Source: Stenotrophomonas maltophilia (lineage in GTDB: Bacteria; Pseudomonadota; Gammaproteobacteria; Xanthomonadales; Xanthomonadaceae). Taken from it: a DNA stretch of 64,000 nt. A program made the position numbers and the translations under genes. The stretch spans positions 310,001 to 374,000 of the forward strand of contig NZ_SRHZ01000024.1 of the NCBI RefSeq assembly GCF_004684085.1, read 5' to 3'. Below, piece after piece: positions 52,494 through 62,700 of the stretch. The notes below the pieces were generated by a model, which had not been told where the DNA came from, searched no databases, and worked only from the letters and a program-made list of their open reading frames with translations. The stretch's first letter is position 1, and every line of letters starts with the position of its first letter.

Positions 52494-53420
52494 CTACTTC
52501 ACCTGCCTGCAATCGCGCAGGTGGACGCCACCGGTATCCATCTTGTCGACCACGCCTTCCAGTTTCACCCAATCGTTCTCGCGCAGGGTGGCGCCCAGCG
52601 CCATCTGATCCGGGGCCAGCGCACAGTGCACAGTGAAGTTGGCATTGTTGTCGTCGTTCGACTGGCGCCCGCCGATGCCACCGATGCCCTTCATCTTGGT
52701 GACCAGATAGCCCACTTCGAAAGTCTTGGCAAAGCGGTTGGGCTGGGCGGTGTAGACCTGCCCGTCGATGACGAAGCGACGGCCGAAATACTTGACGAGC
52801 AACGGCTGGTACATCGCATCGGTATCCGGCGGAGTGCTGGTACCAGAGAACAGCGACCTCAGCGGTGCGGTGTTGATCTCGCGCTGCAGGCGTTTGGAGT
52901 CTTTGCCCATTTCGGTGGACATGCCAACTGCAGTGGCCTGGATCGGCTTGTCGAATCCGCTGGAGATGCGCACCGCTTCTGCGATCGCCTCGCCTTCCGG
53001 GCCGGGCTTGAGCTTGTCAAGCCAGCCACACAGCGCACTGCGTGCGTCCTCTTCCGTGGCGGTCTGCCCGCGCGACAGCTTGGTGCCGACCACCACATTG
53101 CCGCCGTTGGAGGCGGTGATGATGCTGACCAGTGGCATCTTCGTGTCGGTCTGCAGAACGTACATTTGGCCTTCGGTTTCGGTAATGACATCACCACTGA
53201 CGAAATTGTTGCCTTCATCGAGCGCGGCCTTCCGCAGCTGGCCCAGCGCACTGCGGGGCTTCAGCCCGGGAATGCTGACCTCGGAGGTGAAGAACAGACC
53301 ATTGCGGGGGTCGCCTACCGAGCGGAAATTCTGCTGGCAGGTCTTGGCCGAGGCGCTTGCGGCCATGCCCAGCGCGCAGGCCACGGCGACGGCGACCCAG
53401 GGGGTCTTGGTAGTCCACAT
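52494..53420 (-). CDS. Secreted hypothetical protein
   Basis: The 308-residue protein has a signal peptide (AVAVACALGMAASASAK). It has conserved-looking Cys at CQQNF, LCGWL, HCALA and DCRQVK, which could form two disulfides. The sequence has several strand-like segments, and a C-terminal part (TLRENDWVKLEGVVDKM) resembles an OB-fold-like or nucleotide-binding strand. No family is recognised. It is monocistronic between the convergent receptor and the divergent cation exporter. Confidence 0.78.
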   Translation of the reverse strand: MWTTKTPWVAVAVACALGMAASASAKTCQQNFRSVGDPRNGLFFTSEVSIPGLKPRSALGQLRKAALDEGNNFVSGDVITETEGQMYVLQTDTKMPLVSIITASNGGNVVVGTKLSRGQTATEEDARSALCGWLDKLKPGPEGEAIAEAVRISSGFDKPIQATAVGMSTEMGKDSKRLQREINTAPLRSLFSGTSTPPDTDAMYQPLLVKYFGRRFVIDGQVYTAQPNRFAKTFEVGYLVTKMKGIGGIGGRQSNDDNNANFTVHCALAPDQMALGATLRENDWVKLEGVVDKMDTGGVHLRDCRQVK

Positions 53421-53542
53421 GTTCCGGATTCCTTGTGCTTGGGTGTCCATTGCGGGCAGCAACGCCGAGGCGATCCGGCTGCCCGTTCCCCATCCAGAGG
53501 GGACGCGGCCATCATAATGTGGCCCGGCACCGGCGCAAGCTG

Positions 53543-53560
53543 CCGCGACCCAAGTCGCGG
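53543..53560. other. Small GC hairpin in the divergent region before the CDF gene
   Basis: CCGCGAC-CCAA-GTCGCGG (53543-53560) lies about 80 bases upstream of the cation exporter, followed by an AT-rich stretch (TGTTATAAACACCGTGATAG). It may be a metal-responsive regulatory site or a leader structure. Confidence 0.35.
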
Positions 53561-53642
53561 CTCCTGCAATGTTATAAACACCGTGATAGTTTCCCAACGC
53601 GCGCCGGCGTAGCCTGCCTCCCATCGCAAAGGAGCTGTTGCC

Positions 53643-54629
53643 ATGGGCCACGACCACGATCACCTGCCATCCGAGATCCGCCACGAGAAACCCTTGTGGT
53701 GGGCGCTGGGCCTGACCTCCACCTTCCTCGTCGTCGAAGTGGTGGGTGCGTTCTGGACCAACAGCCTGGCGCTGCTGTCCGACGCCGCGCACATGGCCAC
53801 CGACGCGCTGGCGTTGATGATCGCGCTGGTGGCGGTGCGGCTGAGCCGGCGTCCGCCGGATGCACGTCGCACCTACGGCTACGCGCGTCTGGAAGCGCTG
53901 GGCGCGATGATCAACGGTGCGATGCTGTTCGTGGTCGCCGGCTACATTCTGTGGGAGGCGATCGGACGCTTCCGAGAGCCGCAGGAGATCGCCTCCTCCG
54001 GCATGCTGGTGATTGCCGCAGCGGGCCTGGTCATCAACCTGATCTCGATGCGCCTGCTGCAGGCGGGCAGCGGCGAGAGCCTCAACGTGAAGGGCGCCTA
54101 CCTGGAAGTATGGGCCGACATGCTCGGCTCGGTGGCGGTGATCGCGGGTGCGTTGCTGATCCAGTTTACCGGCTGGAAGCCGATCGATCCGATCCTGGCG
54201 GTACTGATCGGCCTGTGGGTGCTGCCGCGCACCTATGTGCTGATGCGTGAGGCGATCAACGTGCTGCTGGAAGGCGTGCCCAAGGGCATGGACGTGGCCA
54301 AGGTGCGCGACAGCCTGTCCGGCCATGCGGCAGTGCTGGATGTGCATGACCTGCATGTGTGGGCGCTGGCCTCCAGCACCCCGGCGTTGACCGCGCACAT
54401 CGTGATGCGTGAAGGCACCGACGCTGATTCACTGCGTCGGGAGCTGGGTGGGCGCCTGCACGATGACTTCGGCATCGAGCACGTCACGTTGCAGATCGAG
54501 GCGGACCACTGCGGTGAAGCCTGTGGTGAGCCGGAGCCGGCGCCGGCCAAGGGCGGCGGGCAGGAGGGCCATGAAGGCCACGACCACGGCGAGGACGCGC
54601 AGGGCCATCGCGGTCACGTGCATCGTTGA
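53643..54629 (+). CDS. CDF-family cation efflux transporter (CzcD/ZitB-like)
   Basis: The 328-residue product has six membrane segments. The zinc-site motifs are SDAAHMATD (TM2) and EVWADMLGS (TM5, ExxxD as in CzcD-type members). The N terminus is His-rich (MGHDHDH), and the C-terminal tail is His/Glu-rich (GHEGHDHGEDAQGHRGHVHR). It exports Zn2+ (also Cd2+/Co2+) in exchange for protons. It is monocistronic. The His-rich ends probably tune metal affinity. Confidence 0.93.
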   Translation: MGHDHDHLPSEIRHEKPLWWALGLTSTFLVVEVVGAFWTNSLALLSDAAHMATDALALMIALVAVRLSRRPPDARRTYGYARLEALGAMINGAMLFVVAGYILWEAIGRFREPQEIASSGMLVIAAAGLVINLISMRLLQAGSGESLNVKGAYLEVWADMLGSVAVIAGALLIQFTGWKPIDPILAVLIGLWVLPRTYVLMREAINVLLEGVPKGMDVAKVRDSLSGHAAVLDVHDLHVWALASSTPALTAHIVMREGTDADSLRRELGGRLHDDFGIEHVTLQIEADHCGEACGEPEPAPAKGGGQEGHEGHDHGEDAQGHRGHVHR

Positions 54630-54667
54630 ATGAAAATGAAGGCCGCACCGGGGAATGCCCGGCGCGG

Positions 54668-55342
54668 TCATTCGTCCCGTCGCGAGGCCAGCCGATCCGC
54701 CAGCCGCGTCGGCTCCGGCAGCCGGTAGCCGCGCAGTGTGCGCTGCACCCAGCCCAGTGCGGTATCCGCACTGACCCGATGGCCGCCGGCCACGAACAGC
54801 GGCTTGCAGCGCACCTTGCTGCGCAGCACCCAGCCGAGCTGCTCGTCACCGTCCATCAATGGCGTATGCGCGCCTGCTTCGGCATCCGGTTCGACGAAAC
54901 GTCCGACCAGTCTTGATTTGGCCACGCCGATGCTCGGCAGGTCGGTGACCACGCCCAGATGCGCAGCGATGCCCAGCCGCCGTGGATGGCTGATACCGTG
55001 GCCATCGACGAACACCAGGTCCGGCGCGCGCGGCAGCAACGCCAATGCGGCCAGCAGTGCCGGCAGCTCACGGAAGCTGAGCAGGCCGGGGATGTAGGGC
55101 ATCACGGTGGGAATCCGCGCGATCTCCTGCGCCACGGGCTGCAGCGTCTCCGTGTCCAGCAGCACCGCCGCGGCACGGGTGATGGCGCCGTCGTCTTCGA
55201 AGCCGACATCCAGCCCGGCCAGCCAGCGCACGGTGGCGGGCAGGCGGTCCTGGCGCTGCACGCGGGTGGCCAGCTGCTTCTGCTGCTCGCGGGCAGCGGC
55301 GACGCTGCCTTCCCAGCGTCCGGGATCGATCACCGTGTTCAT
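54668..55342 (-). CDS. nfi: Endonuclease V
   Basis: Endonuclease V nicks DNA near hypoxanthine. The 224-residue product has the catalytic Asp in LAGLDVGF (D44), [12 protein letters not shown] (wedge), [14 protein letters not shown] (Asp) and [11 protein letters not shown] (Lys), the full Endo V signature. It lies convergent with the CDF gene and divergent from gpmA. Confidence 0.95.
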   Translation of the reverse strand: MNTVIDPGRWEGSVAAAREQQKQLATRVQRQDRLPATVRWLAGLDVGFEDDGAITRAAAVLLDTETLQPVAQEIARIPTVMPYIPGLLSFRELPALLAALALLPRAPDLVFVDGHGISHPRRLGIAAHLGVVTDLPSIGVAKSRLVGRFVEPDAEAGAHTPLMDGDEQLGWVLRSKVRCKPLFVAGGHRVSADTALGWVQRTLRGYRLPEPTRLADRLASRRDE

Positions 55343-55436
55343 GGGTCACAGCATCGCATGCGTGGTGCCACGGCCCGGTGAGTGGCGCCCGGGGCTACAA
55401 TGGTGGCCTGCCTTTCCTCGCGTTGGAGACCCTGCA

Positions 55437-56186
55437 GTGACCCGTAAACTCGTACTGTTGCGCCATGGCCAGAGCCAGTGGAACCTGGACAACCGCTTCA
55501 CCGGCTGGGTCGATGTCGACCTGACCGAGCAGGGGCGCCGGGAAGCGGCTACCGCCGGTCGTCTGATGCGCGAGGAAGGCCTGCAGTTCGACGTCGCCCA
55601 TACCTCCGTGCTGAAGCGCGCCATCCACACTCTGCAGGGGGCGCTGGCCGAGCTGGAGCAGGACTGGCTGCCGGTGAACAAGTCCTGGCGCCTCAACGAG
55701 CGCCACTACGGCGGCCTGCAGGGCCTGGACAAGGCCGAGACCGCCGCCAAGCACGGCGAGGACCAGGTCAAGGTGTGGCGTCGTTCGTACGACATCCCGC
55801 CGCCGGCCATGGACCTGGAAGATCCGGGCCACCCGATCCATGACCGCCGCTACGCAGGCCTGGACCGCAACGCGCTGCCGGGCACCGAATCGCTGGCGAC
55901 CACGCTGGATCGCGTGCTGCCGTACTGGCACGACGCCATCGCGCCGCAGCTGAAGGACGGCAAGACCGTGCTGGTCACCGCCCACGGCAACTCGTTGCGC
56001 GCGCTGTACAAGTACCTCAACAACGTCTCGCGCGAGGAAATCCTCGAGCTGAACATCCCGACCGGCATCCCGTTGCTGTTCGAGTTGAACGACGACCTGA
56101 CGGTGAAGTCGTTCCGTTACCTGGGCGACCCGGAAGCGGCGCGCAAGGCCGCTGAAGCCGTGGCCAACCAGGGCAAGGCGAAATAA
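55437..56186 (+). CDS. gpmA: 2,3-bisphosphoglycerate-dependent phosphoglycerate mutase
   Basis: GpmA interconverts 3- and 2-phosphoglycerate in glycolysis. The 249-residue product has the phosphohistidine motif [24 protein letters not shown] and [15 protein letters not shown] with the second His. GTG 55437 is the start (GGAGA at 55425-55429), and the product length matches the family. It is followed by a strong terminator. Confidence 0.97.
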   Translation: MTRKLVLLRHGQSQWNLDNRFTGWVDVDLTEQGRREAATAGRLMREEGLQFDVAHTSVLKRAIHTLQGALAELEQDWLPVNKSWRLNERHYGGLQGLDKAETAAKHGEDQVKVWRRSYDIPPPAMDLEDPGHPIHDRRYAGLDRNALPGTESLATTLDRVLPYWHDAIAPQLKDGKTVLVTAHGNSLRALYKYLNNVSREEILELNIPTGIPLLFELNDDLTVKSFRYLGDPEAARKAAEAVANQGKAK

Positions 56187-56192
56187 GAAGCA

Positions 56193-56223
56193 GAAGGCCG
56201 GCGCAAGCCGGCCTTCGCTTTTT
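56193..56223 (+). terminator. Intrinsic terminator of gpmA
   Basis: GAAGGCCGGC (56193-56202), loop GCAA, GCCGGCCTTC (56207-56216), then GCTTTTT. Confidence 0.9.
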
Positions 56224-56287
56224 GTAGAGTCGAGCCCACGCTCGGCTGGCGCTGTCGCAACCCAGTAGAGCCACCCCATGGGTGGCT
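56224..56287. repeat. Two GTAG-type REP units
   Basis: GTAGAGTCGAGCCCACGCTC (56224) and GTAGAGCCACCCCATGGGTGG (56265) stand in the same orientation, immediately after the gpmA terminator. Confidence 0.8.
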
Positions 56288-56298
56288 GCATCTGCCGG

Positions 56299-56766
56299 CT
56301 ACGAAGGACCCAGCAGGCGCACCTTCGGCGGCTGCAACGCAGCAATGTCGATGACGTGGTCCTGGCATATCACCTGGTAATGCGTGAATGGGCCCGGGTA
56401 ACGGGTATCAGCGAAGGTGGCACGGTCCAGATAATCAAGGAACTTCGAACGGCTGTAGCGGCGGAACAGGTTGCCGCTCCAGGCTTCGGACTCATCCCAG
56501 CTCTGGTAGGACTCGTTGTGCACGGCGTAGCTGATGTAATGGTCCCAGATCAGTTCAAACAGCTGCGAGTGGGGCACCACCTCTATCGCACGCACACCAT
56601 CGATTGAACGTCCATGACCGAGCTCCACACGGGAGGGCTTTCCGACCACCTGGCCTTCCTCGACGACCAGGCGCAGACGATTCGCTTCCGGCTCGCCAAT
56701 CTCCGTCAGGAACAGAAACTCACAGGTGTCGAGGGCCAACAGCAGCGCAGGTTCGTCCATGGTCAT
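56299..56766 (-). CDS. Uncharacterised acidic, aromatic-rich small protein
   Basis: The 155-residue protein (MTMDEPALLLALDTCEFLFL) has a beta-rich N-terminal half and a C-terminal part with many Tyr/His/Trp: HYISYAVHNESYQSWDESEAWSG, then RRYSRSKFLDYLDRATF and PGPFTHYQVICQDHVIDI. I recognise no catalytic motif. Stand-alone proteins of this size and acidity sometimes act as immunity or adaptor proteins, but no toxin gene is next to it. Start at 56766 or 56760 is uncertain. Confidence 0.65.
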   Translation of the reverse strand: MTMDEPALLLALDTCEFLFLTEIGEPEANRLRLVVEEGQVVGKPSRVELGHGRSIDGVRAIEVVPHSQLFELIWDHYISYAVHNESYQSWDESEAWSGNLFRRYSRSKFLDYLDRATFADTRYPGPFTHYQVICQDHVIDIAALQPPKVRLLGPS

Positions 56767-56897
56767 GAAGTCCAGTGATCGCAGAGGCCAGAGCATACCG
56801 GTGCGCGGCGGGAGCTGCGCCGTGGGCTCGTGACCTTTGGCCGGTCCCCAACCTCGCTCCCCCGGCTACCCTGTGAAATTACCCGCAGGAGAGCCTC

Positions 56898-58991
56898 ATG
56901 AACTTCCGCAACCTGGCCCCGTGGGGCCTGACCATCGCCATCGCTGCCTCGCTGGCCGCTTGTGGCAAGAATGAAACCGCGCCGGCCGCCAGCGCCGATG
57001 CCAAGCCGGCCTTCGACCAGTCGCAGATCAAGACCGCGCTGATCAGCCTCAACGGCGCCGACCTCGATCCGGCCATTTCGGCCTGTACCGACCTCAATGG
57101 CTTCGTCAACAGCAAGTGGCTGAAGGCCAACCCGGTGCCGGGCGACCAGACTACCTGGGGCAGCTTCGAGATCCTGCGCGAGCGCTCTCTGGAAGTGCAG
57201 CACGCGCTGGTGCAGCAGGCCGCCGCCAGCCAGGCCAAGGCCGGCTCGGTGGAAGCCAAGATCGGTGACATCTGGAAGACCGGCAACGATGAAGCGAAGA
57301 TCGAAGCCGCCGGCCTCGCGCCGCTGCAGCCGCAGCTGGACAAGATCACCGCGCTGAACGACACCGCCGCCATCACCCAGTACCTGCGCGACAGCCAGGC
57401 AGAGGGCAAGGGCGTGCTGTTCTCGCTGTTCGCCAATGCCGACTACAAGGATTCGGCCAACGTCATCGCCTACGTCGGCCAGGGTGGCCTCGGCCTGCCG
57501 GAGAAGGGCTACTACTTCGACGACGCGCAGGCCAAGATCCGCGACGCCTACGTGACCTACATCGCGCAGGTGTTGACCCTGTCCGGCGTGGATGCCGCGC
57601 AGGCTGCGGAGCAGGCCAAGGCCGTGATGGCTTTCGAAACCCGTCTGGCCAAGGCCTCGATGTCGCGCATCGAAATGCGTGACCCGGCCAAGCGCTACAA
57701 CCCGCTCAGCGCCGCCGACGCCGACAAGCTGACCCCGAACTTCAGCTGGACCGCGCTGTTCGACACCCTGAAGGTGCCGGCCGCACAGAAGTTCTCGCTG
57801 GCCCAGCCGGGCTTCTTCGGTGAAATGGACAAGATGCTGGCCGATGTGCCGGCCAGCACCTGGCAGGCCTACCTGCGCTTCCATACCATCGACGACGCCT
57901 CGCCGTACCTGAGCAGCCAGTTCGAGAAGGCCAACTTCGAGTTCTTCGGCAAGACCCTGCGCGGCCAGCAAGAGATGCAGCCGCGTTGGAAGCGCGTGCT
58001 GGAGTCGGTCAATGGCGGCATGGGTGAAGCCCTGGGCCAGCTGTACGTGGATGCCGTGTTCCCGGCCGAATCCAAGGTGGCCATGCAGCACCTGGTGCAG
58101 AACCTCTCGGTGGCGCTGAAGGCACGCCTGGAACAGTTGCCGTGGATGGGCGAAGAAACCAAGAAGAAGGCGCTGGAGAAGTGGGCCAGCTTCACCCCGA
58201 AGATCGGTTACCCGGACAAGTGGCGTGAGTGGACGGGCCTGCAGACCAACGGTGACAGCTACCTGGGCAACATGCAGGCGGCACGTGCGTTCAACTACCG
58301 CTACATGCTGGACAAGATCGGCAAGCCGGTGGACAAGACCGAGTGGGGCATGACCCCGCAGACCGTAAACGCGTACTACAACGCCACCAAGAACGAGATC
58401 GTGTTCCCGGCAGCGATCCTGCAGGCGCCGTTCTTCGACGCCAAGGCCGATCCGGCGCTGAACTACGGTGGCATCGGCGCGGTCATCGGTCACGAGATGA
58501 TGCACGGCTACGACGACTCGGGCAGCCAGTTCGCTGCCAACGGCAACTTCGACAACTGGTGGACCGACGCCGACCGCAAGGCCTTCACCGAACGTACCGA
58601 CCAGCTGGTCGCGCAGTTCGATGGCTACGAGTCGGTGCCGGGCGTGTTCGTGAAGGGCAAGCTGACTCTGGGCGAGAACATCGGTGACCTGGGCGGCCTG
58701 ACCGTGGCCTACGACGCGCTGCAGATGGCGCTGAAGGAAGACCCGAAGGCGAACGTGGCGGTCGATGGCCACAGCCAGGATCAGCGCTTCTTCATGAACT
58801 GGGCCACCGTGTGGCGCCGCAACTTCACCGACGGTGAACTGCGCGTGCGCCTGAACACCGACCCGCATGCACCGGCCAACTTCCGTGCCAACGGCGCGCC
58901 GTCGAACATGCCGTCCTACGCCGCTGCATTCCAGTGCAAGGCGGGCGATGCGATGGTGCGTGCCGACGACAAGCGCGTGGTGATCTGGTAA
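56898..58991 (+). CDS. M13 (neprilysin/PepO-like) zinc metallopeptidase, lipoprotein
   Basis: The 697-residue protein has a lipobox (IAIAASLAACGKNE), so it is a periplasmic lipoprotein. The M13 catalytic motifs are VIGHEMMHGYDDSG (H532, E533, H536) and ENIGDLGGL (E593, D597). These enzymes cleave peptides on the amino side of hydrophobic residues. AGGAGAG at 56887-56893 supports ATG 56898. It is followed by a strong terminator and is monocistronic. Confidence 0.95.
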   Translation: MNFRNLAPWGLTIAIAASLAACGKNETAPAASADAKPAFDQSQIKTALISLNGADLDPAISACTDLNGFVNSKWLKANPVPGDQTTWGSFEILRERSLEVQHALVQQAAASQAKAGSVEAKIGDIWKTGNDEAKIEAAGLAPLQPQLDKITALNDTAAITQYLRDSQAEGKGVLFSLFANADYKDSANVIAYVGQGGLGLPEKGYYFDDAQAKIRDAYVTYIAQVLTLSGVDAAQAAEQAKAVMAFETRLAKASMSRIEMRDPAKRYNPLSAADADKLTPNFSWTALFDTLKVPAAQKFSLAQPGFFGEMDKMLADVPASTWQAYLRFHTIDDASPYLSSQFEKANFEFFGKTLRGQQEMQPRWKRVLESVNGGMGEALGQLYVDAVFPAESKVAMQHLVQNLSVALKARLEQLPWMGEETKKKALEKWASFTPKIGYPDKWREWTGLQTNGDSYLGNMQAARAFNYRYMLDKIGKPVDKTEWGMTPQTVNAYYNATKNEIVFPAAILQAPFFDAKADPALNYGGIGAVIGHEMMHGYDDSGSQFAANGNFDNWWTDADRKAFTERTDQLVAQFDGYESVPGVFVKGKLTLGENIGDLGGLTVAYDALQMALKEDPKANVAVDGHSQDQRFFMNWATVWRRNFTDGELRVRLNTDPHAPANFRANGAPSNMPSYAAAFQCKAGDAMVRADDKRVVIW

Positions 58992-59014
58992 TCGATCGCA
59001 CGTAACGCGTGATG

Positions 59015-59050
59015 CAGAAGGCCCGGCGAATGCCGGGCCTTCTGCTTTGC
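59015..59050 (+). terminator. Intrinsic terminator of the M13 peptidase gene
   Basis: CAGAAGGCCCGGC (59015-59027), loop GAAT, GCCGGGCCTTCTG (59032-59044), then CTTTGC. Confidence 0.85.
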
Positions 59051-59057
59051 GCGGCCG

Positions 59058-59080
59058 GTAGCGCCGGGCCATGCCCGGCG
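59058..59080. repeat. GTAG-type REP unit
   Basis: GTAGCGCCGGGCCATGCCCG and the following GCG lie just before the HD-GYP stop codon (gene on the minus strand). Confidence 0.8.
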
Positions 59081-59084
59081 GATC

Positions 59085-59702
59085 TCAGGCCAACGCAGGC
59101 TCCTGCGCCAGCAGGCGGTGGAAACGTTGCAGCACGTAGGGATCGATCAGGCCGCCGGATTGATCGTCGATGATCCGCAGCGCCTTCCCGTGCTCCATTG
59201 CGGCGCGGTAGGGGCGCACGCTGGTCATGGCGTCGTAGGCATCGGCAATGGTGACGATGCGTGCACCGAGTGGGATATCTTCGCCACGCAGGCCATCTGG
59301 ATAACCACTGCCATCGAACGCCTCGTGGTGGGTACGGATCAGGCGGGCCACGGGCGCGGCATCGCTGCGACCGGTAGCCATGAAAATATGTTCGCCACGC
59401 ACCGGATGCTCGCGCATGATCGCGCGTTCCTCGTCGGTATGCCGGCGGGGAGTGAGCAGCACATCGTCGGGGATGCCGATCTTGCCGATGTCGTGGAAGC
59501 GCGCGGCCAGGCTTATCTGCGCGCAGGCGTCGTTGTCGAGATCGCAGTGTGAGGCCAGGCGCTGCGCAAGCAGGCCGACGCGGTCGCAATGGTGGCGGGT
59601 GTAGGCGTCGCGCATCTGCAGCGACATCGAGAGGGCATCGATCAGGCAGGCCTGCGCGTGCAGCAGGTCGGGGGCGGGTACGGCGTCAGGGAACATGGTC
59701 AT
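59085..59702 (-). CDS. HD-GYP domain protein (c-di-GMP phosphodiesterase type)
   Basis: The 205-residue product is almost only an HD-GYP domain: HD in ARFHDIGKIG (70-71), then HHEAFDGSGYPDGLRGEDIP with GYP at 133-135 and the conserved IPLGARIV. There is no obvious sensor domain, so it may be a stand-alone hydrolase or work with a partner. The start is Met1 (59702) or Met3 (59696). It is convergent with the M13 gene and lies downstream of mfd. Confidence 0.93.
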   Translation of the reverse strand: MTMFPDAVPAPDLLHAQACLIDALSMSLQMRDAYTRHHCDRVGLLAQRLASHCDLDNDACAQISLAARFHDIGKIGIPDDVLLTPRRHTDEERAIMREHPVRGEHIFMATGRSDAAPVARLIRTHHEAFDGSGYPDGLRGEDIPLGARIVTIADAYDAMTSVRPYRAAMEHGKALRIIDDQSGGLIDPYVLQRFHRLLAQEPALA

Positions 59703-59747
59703 CCGCCCGCACCGGGTGGGGACCGGTGCGGGGTGTTCGGGGGGCGA

Positions 59748-62700
59748 TCAACCCGGGGCGAGGGTGGTCAGAAGGGCGCGGGCCGCATTGAAGCGGTCTT
59801 CCGGCAACGGCAGCGGGTGCTTGACGCGCAGCTTGTCCGGCCCTTCCATGGCGTAGAGATTGGGTTGTTTCTGGATCAGCTGGATTACCGCCATCGGGTC
59901 GATGTTCGGCTTGGACTCGAACACGATGCGGCCACCGTTCTCGCCCAGGTCCAGCTTGCGGATACCCAGCGTGTTGGCTTTCAGCTTCAGCTCGGCGATG
60001 GCGAACAGATGCTTGGCTGCATCCGGCAGCAGGCCGAAGCGGTCGATCATCTCCACCTGCAGTTCGCGCAGTGCATCACTGTCGCGCGCGCTGGAAATGC
60101 GCTTGTACAGGGTCAGGCGGGTGTGCACGTCCGGCAGGTAATCTTCCGGAATCAGCGCCGGCACATGCAGCTCGACTTCGGCACCGCGCACTTCCTCGCC
60201 GGCATCCAGGTCGGGCAGCTTGCCCTGCTTGATGCTGCGCACCGCGCGTTCCAGCAGCTCGGTGTACAGGCTGAAGCCGACCTCGGCCATCTGACCGCTC
60301 TGGTCCTCGCCGAGCAGTTCACCGGCACCGCGGATCTCCAGATCGTGCGTGGCCAGGGTGAAGCCGGCGCCGAGTTCGTCCATCGAGGCGATCGCTTCCA
60401 GGCGCTTTTCCGCATCCGGGGTGATCGAGCGGCGGTCGGGCGCGACCAGGTAGGCGTAGGCGCGGTGGTGCGAACGACCGACGCGGCCACGCAGCTGGTG
60501 CAGCTGGGCCAGGCCGAAGCGGTCGGCGCGGTTGATGATGATGGTGTTGGCGTTGGGGATGTCGATGCCCGACTCGATGATCGTGGTCGACAGCAGCACG
60601 TTGAAGCGCTGCTTCTGGAAGTCCAGCATCACCTTTTCAAGTTCGCGCTCGGGCATCTGGCCGTGGGCGATGCCGATGCGCGCTTCCGGCACCAGCTCGG
60701 ACAGCTCGCGCTGCATGCGGCCGATGCTCTCCACGTCGTTGTGCAGGAAGTACAGCTGGCCACCGCGCGCCAGCTCGCGCTGGAAGGCCTCGCGCAGCAG
60801 CGCGTTGTCCCACTGGGTGATGAAAGTCTGCACCGCCAGCCGGTTCGGCGGCGGCGTGGCGATGATCGACAGGTCGCGCAGGCCAGCCATGGCCATGTTC
60901 AGCGTGCGCGGGATCGGCGTGGCGGTCAGGGTCAGTAGATGCACGTTGGCGCGCAGCGCCTTCAGTGCTTCCTTCTGGCGCACGCCGAAACGCTGCTCCT
61001 CGTCGACGATGACTATGCCCAGGTCCTTGAACTTCACGTCCGGCTGCAGCAGGCGATGGGTACCGACGATGACATCGATGGTGCCGGCCGCGACCTTCTC
61101 CAGCTCGGCTTTGATTTCCTTGGTGCTCTTGAAGCGCGACAGCACTTCCACCTTCATCGGGTAATCGGCGAAGCGGTCGCGGAAATTGCGGTAGTGCTGC
61201 TCGGCCAGCAGCGTGGTCGGCACCAGCACGGCCACCTGCTTGCCTGCACTGGCGGCGGCGAACGCCGCGCGCACCGCCACCTCGGTCTTGCCGAAGCCGA
61301 CGTCGCCGCAGACCACACGGTCCATCGGCTGGCTGCTGGCCAGATCGCGCAGGGTGGCATCGATCGCGGCCAGCTGGTCCGGTGTTTCCTCGAACGGGAA
61401 ACCGGCGGCGAACGGCTCGTACATCGCGCGGTCCACCTGCAGTGCGAGGCCGGCACGTGCCTGGCGGCGGGCCTGGATCTCCAGCAGCTCGGCAGCGACG
61501 TCGCGTACTTTCTCGGCCGCCTTGCGCTTGGCCTTGCTCCACTGCTCGCCGCCCAGCGAATGCAGCGGCGCGGTTTCCGCCGAAGCGCCGGAGTAGCGGC
61601 TGATCAGGTGCAGCTGGGCGACCGGCACATACAGGCGGTCCCCCTTGGCATATTCAATTTCGAGGAACTCGCCGGGCATGCCGCCCACGTCCATCGCGAT
61701 CAGGCCACGGTAGCGGCCGACGCCATGGTCTTCGTGCACGATCGGCGCGCCCTCGGTCAGTTCGCCGAGGTCGCGGATGATCGCTTCCGGCTCGCGGCCG
61801 GCACGGCGCGTGCGGCGGGTACTGCCGGCGCGCTCGGGGAACAGCTGGCGCTCGGTCAGTACCGCGATGCGCGGGTCATCCAGCGCGAAGCCATCTTCCA
61901 GCGGCGCTACCGTGATCGCAAAGCGCGCATCGTCGGCGAGGAAGCTGGGCAGGTCGGCCACCACCGGTGGCTTCAGCTCGGCAGCCTGCAGCACTTCCAG
62001 CAGGGCTTCGCGGCGGCCGGGTGAATCTGCGGCGATCAGCACCCGGCCCGGGTAGTGGCCGAGGAAGGATTTCAGCGCGTCGCCAGCGGGGGCTTCGCGT
62101 GCGGCCACCGGCAGTGGTGGCAGCGGTTGGTCACCCAGCGCATGGGCATCGGCAATGCGTGCGTGGTCAGCCGACCACACCTCGATGCGCGGAGCGTCGT
62201 TCAGACGCTCGCGCAGCAGCTCCGGCGACAGGTACAGCGCCGACGGGGGCAGCAGCGGCCGCTCGACGTCGTGGCGGCGCTGTTCGTAGCGCTCACCGGT
62301 CTGCGCCCAGAATGCCTCGGCGGCTTCGCCGGCACCGGCGCAGACCACCGGCAGGCTGCCGTCTGGCAGGTAGTCGAACAGGGTCGCGGTGCGTTCGAAG
62401 AACAGCGGCAGGTAGTACTCGATGCCGGCCGGGGCCAGCCCGGACTTCAGGTCCTGGTACAGCGAACTGCGCCGGGTATCCACGTCGAAGCGTTCGCGCA
62501 GCGTTGCCAGCACGCGGGCGATGCTGGCCTCGTCCATCGGCACTTCGCGGCCCGGCAGCATGTGCACGGCCTCGACCTTGTCCAGCGAGCGCTGGCTTTC
62601 CGGATCAAAGGCGCGGATCGAATCGATGTCTTCGTCCAGCAGCTCCACGCGCAGTGGCTCGTCGGCACCCATCGGGAACACGTCGAGCAGGCCGCCGCGC

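Noticed and set aside
53421-54398. Upstream extension of the secreted hypothetical protein by more than 300 codons into the CDF gene region
   Set aside because: The signal peptide starts at the ATG at 53420, and the extension would lie antisense to the CDF gene and lacks any family motif.
57000-59072. 769-codon frame on the minus strand over the M13 peptidase gene
   Set aside because: It mirrors the peptidase codons; lipobox, zinc motif, RBS and terminator all support the plus-strand gene.
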